Below, piece by piece: positions 13,352 through 22,631 of a DNA stretch of 64,000 bases (position 1 is its first letter; every line of letters starts with the position of its first letter). Origin of the DNA: Metallyticus violacea. Taxonomy: Eukaryota > Arthropoda > Insecta > Mantodea > Metallyticidae. A program made the position numbers and the translations under genes. The notes below the pieces were generated by a model, which saw only the letters and a program-made list of their open reading frames with translations, made no database searches and was not told where the DNA came from. The stretch spans positions 239,248,012-239,312,011 of the forward strand of contig CM060846.1 in the NCBI GenBank assembly GCA_030762175.1, given 5' to 3'.

Positions 13352-13690
13352 ATGTCTCGACGTCCTTTGACTGACAAAGAAATCATGGATATATCGATAA
13401 TGAAATAGTTTCTGACTTTTAATTTCAAGATAGTGGTGAGGCATTGAGTCAAACAACAGATCAAAATATTCTGCGTGAGCAAGTTACTGAAGCAATTTTA
13501 TCACATTCTGATAATGATAATGGTGACCATAATAAAAGTGAAATTGAAGATGATGTCAGTGCCAGGTGTTACAACTCGCAAAACAGGATGACATGGAGGC
13601 CGGGTATGCTTCAGGCTGTAGGAGTCGTATTTCTTCTCCACCCCTCTGCACTGCCAAATGTTGTACACGCTTGTTACTGCAAGTGAAAAG
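13352..13690 (+). pseudogene. Possible N-terminus of a piggyBac-like transposase
   Basis: An ATG at 13352 opens MSRRPLTDKEIMDI, a start of the type seen in piggyBac-like transposases, followed by a stop and then an acidic Ser/Asp-rich stretch (LSHSDNDNGDHNKSEIEDD). PiggyBac-like transposases usually begin with a short basic/hydrophobic motif and an acidic region. No DDD catalytic domain follows. Composition alone supports this; it may be unrelated. Confidence 0.25.
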
Positions 13691-14031
13691 GTTCCATTTA
13701 TTATTTACGCTAAAATTAGTTACTTAGAATACAAAATTGGAAATAGTATAGCCTAAAAGTGCACAATATTTTTATCGTGACTGTACTAGTCCTATATTTA
13801 CGTGACGTATAGAGCTTGATGAAATGATACTTTGACAATCGCATGGTTCCTGTGTGTCAGCAATATTAAAAAAAAATAAACATAAAACATCTTTCAAGCC
13901 CATTCCAAGCATCAACCGAAAAAAAAAAAATAAACAAAAATCTGTAGTACTACATTCCGGTACCTTGTTCCCTACACGGGGACGTTCAATCCAGTATCTT
14001 TAACCTTTATTTCACAATTTACGTTTTACAC

Positions 14032-14080
<49 letters not shown>
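14032..14080. repeat. (TTA)n microsatellite
   Basis: About 16 uninterrupted TTA units. Confidence 0.95.
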
Positions 14081-14085
<5 letters not shown>

Positions 14086-14094
14086 ACACGTTTA

Positions 14095-14700
14095 TTTAAA
14101 GTTAAAACTAAATATACAATAAAACAAATACAATATAAATAAACCACGTTATAAATTCCCAAACATGCTCGAAGCCAGCACTAGCGTGCAACTGGTAACC
14201 AGCTTTTAAACAAAATACAGATTACAATACAACGGGTGGCCGAGGTCGTTAAGGCATGGACGCTTGAGCGGAAGGTTCGAAGGTCTGGGGTTCAAATCCC
14301 GCCAGGATTCGTCCCGTCCTCACTGACAGGTTTTTTCCAGGTTTTCCTCAGCCCTCATAAATGGTAAATGCCGGGGAGGTACCCTAAACTCAGATCTGGA
14401 ACGTTTCCTTCCTTAAAAAATATCCTTTCCCAATATTTCATTTCATTTATCATCAATGTTACCCGCCTGTGGTGCCTCTGTAGTAAAAATGGGCGTAAAA
14501 CCATTGGAAAAATACAACAATATTGTTTACCTTTTAAACTATAACATAAACCGTTCCACTGGCTCTTGGCTAACGTATGTACTGGAATCCAATATTAATA
14601 ATTTTCCTTAAATTTATTACATCTATATCACCAATGAGTTATTTAAAATTAATCCAATTTTTGTTAATTATATTTTTGACAAACTTACCTATATACTATA
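14095..14700 (-). mobile_element. Possible LINE 3'-UTR fragment split by a SINE
   Basis: The flanks of the SINE at 14234-14510 (aagccagcactagcg...gcaactggtaaccagc on the left; actggaatccaatatt on the right) resemble the 3' untranslated part of the LINE at 17.9-18.3 kb (tactggaatccagcactacgg...gcaactggtacccag). This suggests an older relative of that LINE into which the SINE inserted. No coding part remains. Confidence 0.35.
14234..14510 (+). mobile_element. tRNA-derived SINE (copy 2) with 8-bp target duplication
   Basis: It begins gggtggccgaggtcgttaag (tRNA-Leu/Ser-like A box), has a B-box-like gggttcaaatcccgcc, and then the family body with ttttttccaggttttcctca and cggtggtgcct-type 3' sequence. 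The 8-bp aatacaac occurs immediately before (14226-14233) and after (14511-14518), a plausible target-site duplication. No protein is encoded; it depends on LINE machinery. Confidence 0.9.
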
Positions 14701-14805
14701 CAATTTATACTCTAAACGTAACTTATCATGTAATATACATTATTATTATTCCCTGTGTTTTATTTCCGCCTACACTTCTTTCATTTTTATTTTGTAATAT
14801 ATAAA

Positions 14806-15551
14806 ACAATCAAGAAACAGATTAAATCACACAAGAAGGAGGAGGAGGAGGAGTGGAAGAAGAGGAACATCAAGATGAGGACTAAAGGGAATGTTCAACA
14901 ATACAACCTAGAGGCCGGAGACGAGTGGAAGAAGAGGGAGATTAAAACGAGGAGAAAATCCGCAGCCGCCAAGGGCGGAGTTTGAGGAGAAGAGGAAGGA
15001 AGTGAAGAGAGAGAGGAGCCGGTGTAGAAGCACTTAAAAGAGGTCTTAATATTAGAAGCCAAGTGAAGTAAAGTGAATTTTAGGATAGTTCTAAAAGTAA
15101 CTATGAAACAGGTATTAAGTGAACTGTTGTGTTTCCAGGAAGTGTAGAGAGCAGGTGAAAAGAAAATAAATGACATATTAAAATCATATATATGTATAAT
15201 GTAGGATATAAGTGATATATTAAAATCATATCTATCCTGATGTCTTCACTTCACTTCATTTGCCTTCTAATATTAAGACCTCTTTTAAGTGCTTCTACAC
15301 CGGCTTCTCTCTCTCTCTTCACTTCCTTCCTCTTCTCCTCAAACCCCTCCCTTGGTGGCTGCGGATTTTCTCCTCCTCTGTGTTTTCAACCTCGTTTTAA
15401 TATCCCTCTTCTTCCACTCGTCTCCGGCCTCCAGGTTGTATTGTTGAACATTCCCTTTAGTCCTCATCTTGATATTCCTCTCCTTCCACCACTCCTCCTC
15501 CTCCTCCTCCTCCTCCTCCTTCTTGGGTGATTTAATCTGTTTCTTGATTGT
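14806..15551. mobile_element. Foldback element, ~0.75 kb
   Basis: Two arms of 270-310 bp are inverted copies of each other (14806-15080 and 15241-15551). They start acaatcaagaaacagattaa and end ttaatctgtttcttgattgt, and are separated by about 160 bp of AT-rich loop. The arms include purine-rich GGA/GAA tracts whose open frames in all directions are low-complexity artefacts. Structure matches a foldback or long-arm MITE-like transposon. I find no clear target duplication. Confidence 0.75.
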
Positions 15552-16086
15552 AACCTGTAGATAAGTTAATTAATGGTGTGTTTGTTAAATTAATGGTGCG
15601 TAACCTTTCTGATCTTCTCACTATTTATTCTGCTTGTATTGGTACTTATATCTCCACCAGTTCAACTCTCTTCTCCCAGGCGATTTTACTTATTTTGTGA
15701 AATAAAATTTCAAGATAGTGATATAATTCTTCTGTTCTGTTCTGTTCTTATGGTGTATTTTATATGATATCCAAGCATCAACATAAACTATTGTTCTAGA
15801 ATAGTTTATGTTGATCTGGTTATGGGCCTAATATTTGGACGTTATAGCCAAGTCGTTTTCAGTTCTAAAGGTTCTGAAATATAATTCTGTTTGTTTTAAA
15901 TTAGTGCTCAGAATTAATATTATTATATCTTTATTATAATATTATATTCGATTACTGTGTAATTCTTTGCGAGTGTGTGTATCAAAAATGTCATTTTATG
16001 CTTCTGGTCCAAGTGGTTTCTTAAATCATAAACGTGAAGTGTTGCCTAGTCAGAATAAAAACGTATATTATGTGTTTAAATTCTTA
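15552..16086. other. AT-rich spacer with a short perfect hairpin
   Basis: A 16-bp perfect inverted repeat (atcaacataaactatt / aatagtttatgttgat) with a 7-base loop lies at about 15777-15815. No coding sequence is visible. Confidence 0.55.
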
Positions 16087-16840
16087 AAAAAAGATTTCCT
16101 CTCCTGAGCACAAAGCAACTGTACATTATTCTAAAACACAAGAAATGACAGTTGAGGCTTGCGATGTAGGCAGTGTACATACACTTTCTAGAGTATGTTC
16201 TGAAGCTGGTTTTGCTGTTCATCAAAGGGTTGTGCCAGTATTTAAGGCTCCAGGAAAAACACGAAATTTACAAAAGCAAGTTAAACTGCTAGATGGATTT
16301 CAACGTTTTGCGCAGGACAATTTTGAGGTATTATGAGGTAGTGTCAAGGAGCAGTGTCCAACAGCAAAAATATCAACACTAGGAACGAGAGAAAAAATTA
16401 AATACAAATGTTCGGTGAGATCTATGTATAGTATAAAAATTCATTGGATTTAAATATAGGAAAGCAAAAGATAGTAGAATGTTCCTTATGGAAAGGTGGA
16501 CATTGTAGCGGCTCGCGTTAAATTTCTCAGTAAAATGATCAGCTTAAAGCTTTATGTGGCACTTGACCTCGTGTATATTTAGGTGAAATACGAGTCAATC
16601 AGAACTATTCTAGGAAATATATTTGGCAGGATTTTAGGGGTAGTGATGGCATGAAAATTCTTCAGGGGAAAGTCGGTTTATAATGTCATGCAGGGTCGGA
16701 AACTAGCGGTTTCATATCAAATGGATATTTCGTTCACGTTATCAAATACTTCAATTATACTACTATACCGAAATGAACGCCGAATCACTCAAAAACTGGT
16801 TATTGTGCTCTTTAGACAAGGATTCTATAACAACAACAGC

Positions 16841-16884
<44 letters not shown>

Positions 16885-17430
16885 GTGCCAGTCATCATTT
16901 TACAACTCTTAACAAATTTCCAAACTTCAGCTACATCAAGAAACAGGATACACTACATTGATTAGATAAAAACAATATTAAACATAATCCGACAAACACC
17001 ATCCCTGAGCTACCACAACTGATCACACTATTTAATACCCAAGATAAACAATGAATTGGACAGGGTAGCTAATGAAATGGGACATGAAATAATTAGGCTC
17101 CCCCCTTGCCGCTGCATAGTATCCTATAGAAATGATATGCGCTAAAAGAAAGGGAAAGGTTGCCCGCCGAAACACAATTTTTATACTAGCAGATGTAAAA
17201 AACTTATGGACAATGTAAAACGAGAGGACTAGGTGACATGAGTGAGACATGCAGAGCAGCTTCAGGAGGATGATTTCCATAAAGAAATAAATAGGAATAA
17301 TGTTATACGATCTGTTACGATTAATTTCAGGAATGAAAGTGACGACTCTGATGGAAGAGATACTGACACTGAAGGCAGTAGTGGAAAGGACGCTCCAGAA
17401 CTTGTAGCTGCTCCACTGCCCTGAAGCAAT
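16087..17430 (+). pseudogene. Tc1/IS630-type DDE_3 transposase pseudogene (plus-strand copy)
   Basis: A degraded transposase of the IS630-Tc1/mariner superfamily can be followed across the interval with frame changes. It has an N-terminal helix-turn-helix part (VSEAGF..., VFKAPGKTRN...LLDGFQRFAQD), then GFKYRKAKDSR, then NQNYSRKYIW after the first catalytic Asp region, CHAGSETSGFI, and a C-terminal part with VRHAEQLQEDDFHKEI and an acidic serine tail (NESDDSDGRDTD). The second and third catalytic blocks are lost or interrupted by an (AAT)n expansion at 16841-16884. It shares its family with the minus-strand copy at 53.1-54.0 kb. Non-functional. Confidence 0.7.
16841..16884. repeat. (AAT)n microsatellite inside a transposase pseudogene
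   Basis: About 14 AAT units; they encode a spurious poly-Asn or poly-Ile run within the decayed transposase. Confidence 0.95.
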
Positions 17431-17831
17431 ACACCAATTAACGCTAACAAGGTAAATATTTTATTTTATATTATTTTATTTATTAAAATAAAATATAAAT
17501 ATGATGTAGATGTAGAACTTCCCTCCCTCTATAAACAATCACCTAACTTGGCAACAGCGCTCTGTGCATAAAGAGATCGTCTTCCTTGTGCCATCATGTT
17601 TTGCGACAACTTTAGTGAAAGGATTTTCACACCTAAGGTCTCCTCGGCATACAAGACATGTAGCACAACCTGTAAAAGAACTGGAAGTACTAAGAAATTA
17701 AGGTTAAATGAAAGCTATTAGATAATCCTGTGAAAAATTAATTACTCCAGAAGTTACACATTATCATAAAACAAACCAATGAACCAGAATCAAATAGTTG
17801 TTAGTTAATAGCTTTCATGTTTATATGACTT

Positions 17832-17833
<2 letters not shown>
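17431..17833. other. AT-rich spacer
   Basis: No recognisable gene or element. Confidence 0.4.

Positions 17834-17897
<64 letters not shown>
17834..17897. repeat. (TA)n(TG)n compound microsatellite
   Basis: About 18 TA units followed directly by about 14 TG units, immediately next to the LINE target duplication at 17900. Confidence 0.95.
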
Positions 17898-17900
<3 letters not shown>

Positions 17901-17912
17901 CAGAAGGTGACA

Positions 17913-19847
17913 TTTTTTTTTTTTAATTTTAATTCTGCAATACTTACATCCTGATATCTTGGTTCTACATCAGGACGTAATACTCCAGATTTCATTTATT
18001 TATTCCTCTTATATCTTTCAATACAATTTAAATTACAATTAAATTTTACAGATTTTAAAGTCTACACTACTAACACTATGACTAAACAAAACCGGTACTG
18101 GAATCCAGCACTACGGCTATTTACTATGACTTATAATATCTACAATTGCAACTGGTACCCAGTAGCAATTGTTACATTTAAACTTTATTAATTTACAATT
18201 ATTATCCAATTTACTCTATGCGTCTTCATTTCTGCTAACGCTCGGTATCCGGGCTGCCCCCCACTGGAATTCCTGGCAACGGAACCTGGACATCAGTGGA
18301 GTTGCTGCCGGTCTCAAGCAACAGCTATACTGGACCATGGTGTGTTGACAGTGTAGTTTCCTTCACTTCTCTCCTTCTCTTGACCTCTGTCTACTTCTTC
18401 TCTCAACTGCTTCGTTTCCGCCCGAAAACTGCCATTATTCCTTTCTTCTGTCAGTTCTGCTCTCTTCTTCTTATTCAAATTGGGTGTTATCTTCTTTATC
18501 ATCTTTTTCTTCAACTAATTCTAGTTGTAAATATCTTTCTTGCCTTTCCCTGATTCTCTCGGATCTTCTAGGGGAATATACCATTTCTGGCCTTTGGATT
18601 TTTTCTCTTGTTTGTTTTTTGCCGTTTTTATACTCTTCTGCCATTTTGCGTGATATTTTATTTGTTAGCTCGTTCAATGCCCTAAAATCATCTTCGTCTC
18701 TCATGATGTTCCAGATGTGTTTCCCAGCAAGTAGTCGTCTTTCCTCTGCTACAAATGACTGGTATTTAGGGCATTCAAATGAGACATGTTCCGGTGTATC
18801 GATTACGTTACAGTCCGTACATGTATTATTTGTTTGTAATTTAAATCTTTGCAAATATGAGCAATATGGACCATGGCCTGTTACATAATGCACTAAACAC
18901 TTATTGGGATGAATGTGCTTAAATAGTAATCTTTCCTTTATGGATGGAAATATTTCATGCACTCTTCTACCTTCTTTTATTTCATCCCATTCTCGTTGCC
19001 ATATTTGTAATAAAGAATCTTTGATTTCTTTTTTATTCCTACACTTTTTACCAACAATGTCCATTATTTTTGAGTTATTTTGTTTTTTAAGCCAATAAGA
19101 GGCTGCTCTTAGTCGAACTAGATAATCAATTGGCCATATACCCAATATTACTAGTAGTCCCATTGTTGGAGAAGTGGAAAATGCCCCTGTACATCTCAAT
19201 AAAATTTTTCTTTGGGAGCTTCTTAAAGTACGTATAAAATGAACCTCGCGTGCCTTTTCCCCCCAAACTCCTCCTCCATAGTTTAATATGGCTGCAAAGA
19301 TGCTATTGTGATAGATTTTTATTCCGTTAGCATGTATATTAAAATATCTTTGTCCAATATTGGCTAACTAGAACATAACTTTTTCTGCTCTAGTTCTTGT
19401 GTTTTCTACATGTTTCTTAAAATTTAGTTTTTCATCCAAATATATACCTAGATATTTATTTACTGCTTGTCTCTTAATATTTTTATTGTTAATTTTAATA
19501 CTCGGATTTCTGTTTAAGTTTCCTTTTAAAAACATATATGATGATTTGTGAGGAGCAATTTCCAATTTTGCTTTTATGCACCAATTGTTTACATGATCAG
19601 TTATTATATTTGATCTCTTTTCAATTTCATTTCTATTATTTCCTTCTATTATTATTAGTAAGTCATCTGCATATGCGATAATATCTTTTATACTGTTTAA
19701 TCCTTCTATTTTTTCTATTAGAGATTCCAAAAATATGTCCCATAATATCGGCCCTAAAATTGATCCCTGCGGACATCCTTTGGTAATTTCCTTTGTAATG
19801 ATCTGGTTTGCACCCTTAACGTACACTCTTCTATTTTTACAATAATC
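17913..19847 (-). mobile_element. 5'-truncated non-LTR retrotransposon (LINE) with poly(A) tail and target duplication
   Basis: On the minus strand the element runs from 19847 to a poly(A) tail (T run at 17913-17924). The 13-bp acagaaggtgaca occurs at both ends (17900-17912 and 19848-19860) as a clean target duplication. It contains the last reverse transcriptase motifs and the C-terminal zinc finger of ORF2, plus a 3' UTR of about 0.5 kb. The 5' truncation inside the RT domain is typical of incomplete target-primed reverse transcription. Confidence 0.92.
18471..19846 (-). pseudogene. LINE ORF2 C-terminal half: reverse transcriptase end and zinc finger
   Basis: The reading begins inside the RT domain with KGCPQGSILGP (motif B region), continues to the catalytic IIAYADDLLII (motif C) and the thumb (KYLGIYLDEKLNFKKHV). 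After this comes a long C-terminal region with YVTGHGPYCSYLQRF and CTDCNVIDTPEHVSFECPKY, the CCHC-type finger found after RT in R1/LOA/Jockey-type LINEs. A highly charged tail ends at the TAA near 18471. One in-frame TAG at 19368-19370 interrupts an otherwise single continuous frame, so decay is slight and the insertion is fairly young. Confidence 0.88.
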
Positions 19848-20010
19848 ACAGAAGGTGACAGTCGCACTGTTCATAGTTGCTATATATATAGTAGCTATGA
19901 GCAGTACCAGTTTTCCATAACTAACTAAAATACCTTGATTTGATGGCAGAAAGACCCGAATGAACGCAGGGAACAAGATAAATTGCAACTATGCAACATG
20001 TATTTAAAAT

Positions 20011-20165
20011 ATGAACCAAGATTTCCAAGATGTTTTTTCTGATGTGATTCATGCAGTATTTGATGAAATGCTAACATTATTCCGTGGAATATGTCCATTT
20101 AAATAGTTCATGAAGAACAAACCAGGGATCTATGAATACTCATACAATTCAAAACAAGACACGCT
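20011..20165 (+). pseudogene. piggyBac-like transposase pseudogene, proximal part (left of Polinton)
   Basis: The plus strand gives DEMLTLFRGICPFK, a stop, then FMKNKPGIYEY followed by SKQDT, matching the region around the first catalytic Asp of piggyBac-like transposases (DExxxxFRGRCPFxxYMxxKPxKYG). The reading stops at the Polinton target duplication and resumes on the other side at 36709. The LINE target-duplication side and unrelated sequence lie upstream, so the N-terminal part is missing. Confidence 0.75.
20160..20165 (+). repeat. Left 6-bp target-site duplication of the Polinton (cacgct)
   Basis: Identical to 36709-36714. Six-base duplications are the hallmark of Polinton integration. 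Confidence 0.9.
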
Positions 20166-20389
20166 ATTAGTGGATATTATAGATTAATCCAACGGATTAA
20201 CGATAAATCCGCCACCAAAGCGCTAGTGTCGCTCGGATTATCACCGGATTATCCCATGGGATTATCATTAATCCTGATGACTTAATCCATAATCCTAACG
20301 AGATAATCCATGATCCTCCTATTATCGGCCCCCCCGCGGATTTTTTTTTTTGGTGGGGGAAATACAACCTTATCATATTATATTAAAAA

Positions 20390-20766
20390 CAACATGGCGC
20401 CGTTGCTACATCATAAAAACAAAATGGCGCCAGGGAAAAATATCCTTACTTGCTAAATCATATTGTATCAAAAAGAAAATGGCGCCTTAAGGGGGAACAT
20501 TGTTACTTGCTAAATTGTATTTTTATTATGGCGCCTCAGGGAGGGGAAAATATGCATGCAACCTTACAGTCATAATTTATTAACTATACATTTTGGGCCG
20601 GGAAAAATATTTAAATGCAGCCATGAGTCAAGATGGTCATGTCGGAGCTCGTTTCCCAAGGCATGTTTGTGACGTCGTCAGGCATGTTGTGACATGTTTC
20701 TCTGATGGGGGAAAAATATTTAAATACAACCTTACATTGCTACATGATAAAGTCAAAATGGTGCCG
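20390..20766 (+). promoter_or_regulatory. Array of ATGGCGCC motifs in the left Polinton repeat
   Basis: The core atggcgcc occurs at about 20394, 20424, 20479 and 20528, twice as aaaatggcgcc, and as aaaatggtgcc at 20756. The mirrored array is at 35985-36360. The motif resembles YY1/Pleiohomeotic sites (AANATGGCGGC) and partly E2F sites. A regulatory role is my inference. Confidence 0.35.
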
Positions 20767-20838
20767 CTGTTAAGCATATTTTTTTGTGTAGGTAAAAACT
20801 GTATTGTTTTAATTACAAACTGTATTTATTAAACGCTA

Positions 20839-21002
20839 AAAGTGTATCGCATTACCGTAATGTTCAATTTGTTTGTTAAAAATGCAAAGTGTATTGTTTA
20901 ATTGCAAGTTTGATGTATAAAAGTGTATCGCATTACTGTAATGTTCAATTTGTCTGTTAAAAAATGCAAAGTGTACTGTTTAATTGCAAGTTTAATGTAA
21001 TT
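20839..21002. repeat. 80-bp tandem duplication in the left Polinton repeat
   Basis: Two adjacent units with gtgtatcgcatta.cgtaatg, ttcaatttgt.tgttaaaaa and gtttaattgcaagttt. The same pair occurs inverted at about 35755-35920 in the right repeat. Confidence 0.85.
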
Positions 21003-21681
21003 AAAGCAACCAACACACACTCAATTGCAGCACGTAATAAAATATTACCTTATGTTTCGACCGCTTCATTACGGTCTCCTACCTGCTTGCTAATGACCTC
21101 CAACCAGCTGGCGGACAACCGTTAGACATCTCGCAAAACAAATATATACTCCGTTTACTCCGGTAAAAGTATTTTCTCACGAGCTAAGTTTAAAATTGAT
21201 GTTGATTGGGGGGAATATATATAATTTACATTCACTTCGCTGTGAAACCATACAAGAAAAATATAATGCAAAAGTGTTTGTACTTTTAAGGTCTGCCTGC
21301 GTTAAACTAAGTTTAATATGATGTTATATATTCTAGTCGGTGCGAAATATTCAACGTTCAGCCTTAACCTACAGTTTGAAATGAAAGAACTCGATCGGAA
21401 AGGAATTCCTCTGCAATGCTCGTATTTATTTTATAGATGTTGATTACCAGGCAAGGTTACTGTAATAATACTTTTCGTCCATTTCACAACATATGTCATA
21501 AGCTCCAAGTGGAAAGGAAATTCGTATAGGTTGACAAAACACACGTGAAACATATTAATTTAATCCATAACACATTTTATTAATCATACGCAGATACAAA
21601 AAAAAATGTATTTCACACACATATATAATTACAAATGGCGGCACAGACATATAGTTAAGATGTTTAATAACAGTCCCCCAT

Positions 21682-22221
21682 TCACTGTTTTAGCGGGGAT
21701 TCACTGTAAAATATTATTTTAAAATATGTAGTGAATGTTTTTCTGGTAAAAGACACATCACTATCACTGTCTTTGGTGTCGTCGTCGCCGTCCTCCTCCT
21801 CGTGAGGCGTCGTGACGCATGTTAGTAGCATGTAGGAAAAGTTATTGTTGAGATGTTGCCGGGTCGCCGGGATGGACATGGGCACCGCGACGAATCCGTT
21901 GATGGACGCAGTGTGGAAGCAGCCTGCCGGCTTGACCTTGTAGTCTAATGCCGGGGTGGTTCCGAGGTATATGGTGCAGCGTGCGTCTATGCCGTATAGT
22001 TGCGCTTTTGAAGGCAAACATTGGACTTCTACAATGTCGGAGTTGTTGGTGACTAGTTTGACGGTAACAGTTTTGTCATCGCCAATGAATGAGATTTCCG
22101 TGGAGAGTAGTTTGATGTAAGCAGGATACTCGCCGCTAGTTGTGACTTCATTTGGATTGTTAAATCGGTGCTTAACAAGGAGGTTGTTGCCTATTTCCAC
22201 CGGGTCTATTTGGCACGCCAT
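21682..22221 (-). CDS. Polinton terminal-repeat gene, 179 aa, unknown function (left copy)
   Basis: ATG at 22221 opens an uninterrupted 179-codon frame beginning MACQIDPVEIGNNLLVKHRF. The body is rich in beta-branched residues with no transmembrane segment. Near the C-terminus is an acidic run (HEEEDGDDDTKDSDSD), then a hydrophobic/basic end (TYFKIIFYSESPLKQ). It starts 1 bp after the stop of the 102-codon gene, so the two probably form one transcription unit. The right-hand copy (34525-35064) differs by only about seven residues, including T-K at the acidic run. I do not recognise the family. Conservation of the frame in both arms argues that it is a real gene or was recently repaired by arm-to-arm conversion. 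Confidence 0.75.
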   Translation of the reverse strand: MACQIDPVEIGNNLLVKHRFNNPNEVTTSGEYPAYIKLLSTEISFIGDDKTVTVKLVTNNSDIVEVQCLPSKAQLYGIDARCTIYLGTTPALDYKVKPAGCFHTASINGFVAVPMSIPATRQHLNNNFSYMLLTCVTTPHEEEDGDDDTKDSDSDVSFTRKTFTTYFKIIFYSESPLKQ

Positions 22222-22222
22222 G

Positions 22223-22531
22223 TTATGATGGTGAAAAGTTCACGACCTGCCTGCAGTATCCGTTTCTGAGAACTTCCTCGCCCTCGTAGACTATGTAAAA
22301 GTCAAAAGTGTTGGTCTGGTCGATGAGTTCTTCAGAAAGATTGTTGAATCTGGTCGGTAGAAACACCTCTTGACCGTTCTCGAGACGTACAAGCGTTCTT
22401 GGGCCGTTCTTTGTCGAGATGCTCCGGACTCATTTCACGACGTAAGGCACGTTCGGCTGTAGCTTAGACACTGAGATATACTCCATGTTGGCCGCTACTG
22501 CAGCTAGTTGGCGTAACGCGTCGTGGATCAT
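22223..22531 (-). pseudogene. Polinton terminal-repeat gene, 102 codons, left copy with a nonsense mutation
   Basis: This is the inverted copy of 34215-34523. Codon 34, CGA (Arg) in the right copy, is TGA here (22430-22432), a C-to-T change at a CpG. The rest of the reading follows the right copy. An alternative internal start at the MEYISVSK methionine would still be upstream of this stop, so the left copy can make no full product. See the right copy for a description of the protein. Confidence 0.85.
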
Positions 22532-22631
22532 GTTGTCAGCTCTGTCGAACTCTTGGTACTGGCGATGTTACATCAGCGCGACCTGGGTTTTTGTATGTGC
22601 GGAGGTGAAAGTTTTTTGTCACAAAGATAAC

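Noticed and set aside
14755..15530. Charged or Leu/Ser-rich open frames on both strands
   Set aside because: They come from the purine-rich inverted arms of the foldback element.
17834..17897. Possible LINE tail microsatellite
   Set aside because: It lies outside the 13-bp target duplication, so it belonged to the target site.
20593..20832. 79-codon open frame near the left Polinton tip
   Set aside because: It spans the ATGGCGCC array and repeated gacgtcgtcag segments, and its right-arm equivalent is not open.
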